Below are positions 33,431 through 34,545 of a DNA stretch of 34,545 bases, piece after piece (the stretch's first letter is position 1; the number at the start of each line of letters is the position of its first letter). The notes under the pieces were generated by a model. The model ran no database searches. It was not told the origin of the DNA and was given only the letters and a program-made list of their open reading frames with translations. Source of the stretch: Candidatus Thorarchaeota archaeon (GTDB lineage Archaea > Asgardarchaeota > Thorarchaeia > Thorarchaeales > Thorarchaeaceae); the NCBI GenBank assembly GCA_016840825.1, contig JAEORN010000024.1:1-34545 (forward strand), given 5' to 3'. A program made the translations under genes and the position numbers.

Positions 33431-33467
33431 GACTACTCTACTGTACAGGCAAGAGAAGCAGATGTAA
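33431..33467 (+). repeat. Repeat copy 5 (5'-truncated): acyl-CoA dehydrogenase 3' end
   Basis: Only the last ~12 codons remain. GACTAC, with a one-base insertion, leads into YRQEKQM and TAA. The first ten codons are gone or unrecognisable, but the terminator is very well kept. The rest of 33372-33723 holds no supported gene. Confidence 0.8.
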
Positions 33468-33478
33468 TTCTTATTTTC

Positions 33479-33507
33479 AAAAAAGGGGTGTTATGAGCCC
33501 CTTTTTT
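33479..33507 (+). terminator. Strong terminator following repeat copy 5
   Basis: AAAAAAGGGG and CCCCTTTTTT form a perfect 10-bp stem with a 9-base loop, followed by a T-rich run. It lies 11 bases after the stop of copy 5. Confidence 0.75.
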
Positions 33508-33690
33508 CTCTCTTTTTCTTGTGCCCATTTATCAAACGTCGGACATCACGTACATCTATGGTATATCCATATTCGTCATACAATGATGAATATTACTGGA
33601 TTCCTGTTCCCTCTACTGCGATATGGGATTTTTTGAAAATGAACAAGCTCTTTGTTCATAAAGCTACCATTATCCTTATAGACTTCATTA

Positions 33691-33700
33691 GCATATATTT
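33691..33700 (+). promoter_or_regulatory. TATA-like box of the CHAT-like gene
   Basis: GCATATATTT is centred about 28 bases before the TTG at 33724, the spacing of a leaderless archaeal transcript. Confidence 0.4.
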
Positions 33701-33723
33701 TGGAGGTACTTCGGTACCGGTGG

Positions 33724-34545
33724 TTGGAGATAAAAAAAGATAGAAGAATACTCGTTGTAGTGTACTTCATGGTTCCCATGTTTATCATGACGATGTTCCT
33801 TCCCATACTTGTGAACATCCAACAGATGGAGTTGGCGAACCAAAACGAAAAGAATGTATTGCTCTTTCAAAGAGTGATACAGAGAAAAATGGGGTTGATG
33901 ACTCCTGTTTCAACGTCAGATGCCGTTCACGTAGATTACGATGCGGTAATGGAAGTCCTAGATGATATCCCAGTTGCATACCTCATCAAAGATACTGCTA
34001 CTGGCTCTGCTGCTACCATTAGCAAGTTACAGAGCTTCTTGAGTGGTACAGACAGAGCGCATATAGCGGCTCATGGCTCTTGGACTTCAGGGTATTCAGT
34101 CGTTGACTTGTATGGTACGGATCTAAAGTACTCAGTTGTACACCTATGGGGAAATCAAGGCTTGAGATGCAAGGTACTTGTCCTCAGCGCATGTAATAGC
34201 ATGGGCCATGATGGAACACAAAGCAATACTCTTGCAGCAGAGATTATCGCTAAATCCGGAATTCTGCAAGTCATCGGCTATAAAGACGTTGTCGATGCAG
34301 GAGGTGCTGCGATATATGCTGGAATCTTCTGGCAGCAACATCTCTGGGCAAATGGAGCGAGTGGTGGAGTTTCGTCAGATGATGCATATGATGCTGCAAA
34401 GAATTCGTTACTTGAAGTGGTTGAGAATCAAGCCATTGAGATGCTTTGGGTGGCACTTCTTACAGGAATCATAATTGGAGTCATAGGTACAGTCCTTGAG
34501 GGTTTGGGCTTTCCAGGTCTTCAAGTTAGTATTTTCCTTCTGGTG
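33724..34545 (+). CDS. Membrane-anchored CHAT/caspase-like (clan CD) protein, cut by right edge
   Basis: An open frame of 274 codons running off the window. I chose TTG 33724, which gives a basic N-terminus (EIKKDRR) and then an anchor helix (ILVVVYFMVPMFIMTMFLPILV); ATG 33769 is an alternative. The catalytic pair of clan CD proteases is visible: His117 in AHIAAHGSW and Cys157 in KVLVLSACNSMG, followed by AAEIIAKSGILQVIGY as in CHAT domains. A further membrane helix begins near 243 (LWVALLTGIIIGVIG). Such proteases often act in defence or regulated cell death; that role here is inference. Confidence 0.65.
   Translation, partial: MEIKKDRRILVVVYFMVPMFIMTMFLPILVNIQQMELANQNEKNVLLFQRVIQRKMGLMTPVSTSDAVHVDYDAVMEVLDDIPVAYLIKDTATGSAATISKLQSFLSGTDRAHIAAHGSWTSGYSVVDLYGTDLKYSVVHLWGNQGLRCKVLVLSACNSMGHDGTQSNTLAAEIIAKSGILQVIGYKDVVDAGGAAIYAGIFWQQHLWANGASGGVSSDDAYDAAKNSLLEVVENQAIEMLWVALLTGIIIGVIGTVLEGLGFPGLQVSIFLLV

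Larger units (their letters stand above)
25824..33467 (+). mobile_element. Candidate cassette array bounded by copies of the acyl-CoA dehydrogenase 3' end
   Basis: Six same-strand copies of one gene's 3' end (25824, 27339, 30453, 32165, 32914, 33431) separate five unrelated segments of about 1.5, 3.1, 1.7, 0.75 and 0.5 kb. Contents are: a 430-codon unknown; an Lrp regulator plus DUF362; a GH53-like glycosidase; a zinc-ribbon protein; a small membrane protein. No transposase, integrase or terminal inverted repeats are seen. The simplest reading is serial site-specific insertion at the gene's 3' end, the incoming DNA restoring the C-terminus each time. Repeated gene-end duplication with decay is the alternative. 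Confidence 0.6.

Noticed and set aside
25824..33467. The repeats as a CRISPR array
   Set aside because: Six 37-66 base units spaced 0.5-3 kb apart with genes between them, and homologous to a coding end, do not have CRISPR repeat-spacer structure.
25824..33467. The region as a set of insertion sequences
   Set aside because: No transposase-like protein and no terminal inverted repeats with target duplications are visible around the segments.
33519..33743. A 74-codon + strand ORF before the CHAT-like gene
   Set aside because: It overlaps the TATA-like box and start of the better-supported CHAT-like frame and shows no domain.

Overview
The window reads as chromosomal DNA of an archaeon, most likely an Asgard archaeon of the Thorarchaeia type. 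The grounds are a DUF763 protein, two double-domain Lrp/AsnC regulators, many GTG and TTG starts, short or absent leaders behind TATA-like boxes, archaeal-type aspartate-semialdehyde dehydrogenase, a DUF39/UPF0280 homocysteine route, secreted proteins with one C-terminal membrane anchor, and a Ras/Arf-like small GTPase. The lineage is inferred from gene content; no rRNA or tRNA gene was found to confirm it.

Layout. 1-9461: mostly housekeeping and orphan enzymes. These are the end of a DUF763 gene, a metallo-beta-lactamase-fold hydrolase with a radical SAM protein, a membrane-anchored serine hydrolase, an Lrp-type regulator, a QueG/reductive-dehalogenase-like Fe-S protein, a second MBL hydrolase, a TPR protein, a HAD hydrolase and two surface/beta-sandwich proteins. 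9467-11085: a methyltransferase and two small membrane proteins, one with a PH-like domain and a perfect palindrome over its first ATG. 11096-15629: a tight four-gene operon (DUF39-ferredoxin, UPF0280, asd, lysC) that can take aspartate to aspartate semialdehyde and then, with sulfide, to homocysteine. 15914-15990: an isolated strong hairpin. 16003-18629: an operon of small GTPase, unknown Cys-pair protein and methyltransferase. 18931-24475: a surface protein, a 48-residue membrane ORF, a CPBP protease, a SnoaL-like protein, an Mg2+-type P-ATPase and a PH-like protein. 24648-25889: an acyl-CoA dehydrogenase.

The most striking structure begins at the acyl-CoA dehydrogenase. The last 22 codons of that gene (REIFGPDYLPYRQEKQM plus stop), usually with its terminator hairpin, recur at about 27339, 30453, 32165, 32914 and 33431, always on the + strand. 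All four of the fuller copies start at the same codon. Unrelated genes lie between the copies: a 430-codon unknown; an Lrp regulator with a DUF362 protein; a GH53-like secreted glycosidase; a zinc-ribbon protein; and a small membrane protein. The better-preserved copies differ from the gene mostly at synonymous positions, so they look like former, once-functional C-termini displaced by successive insertions. I read the region as a cassette array or stack of integrations using the 3' end of a protein-coding gene as attachment site. No recombinase is encoded in the window.

The right edge cuts a membrane-anchored CHAT/caspase-like (clan CD) protein that starts just after the last repeat copy.
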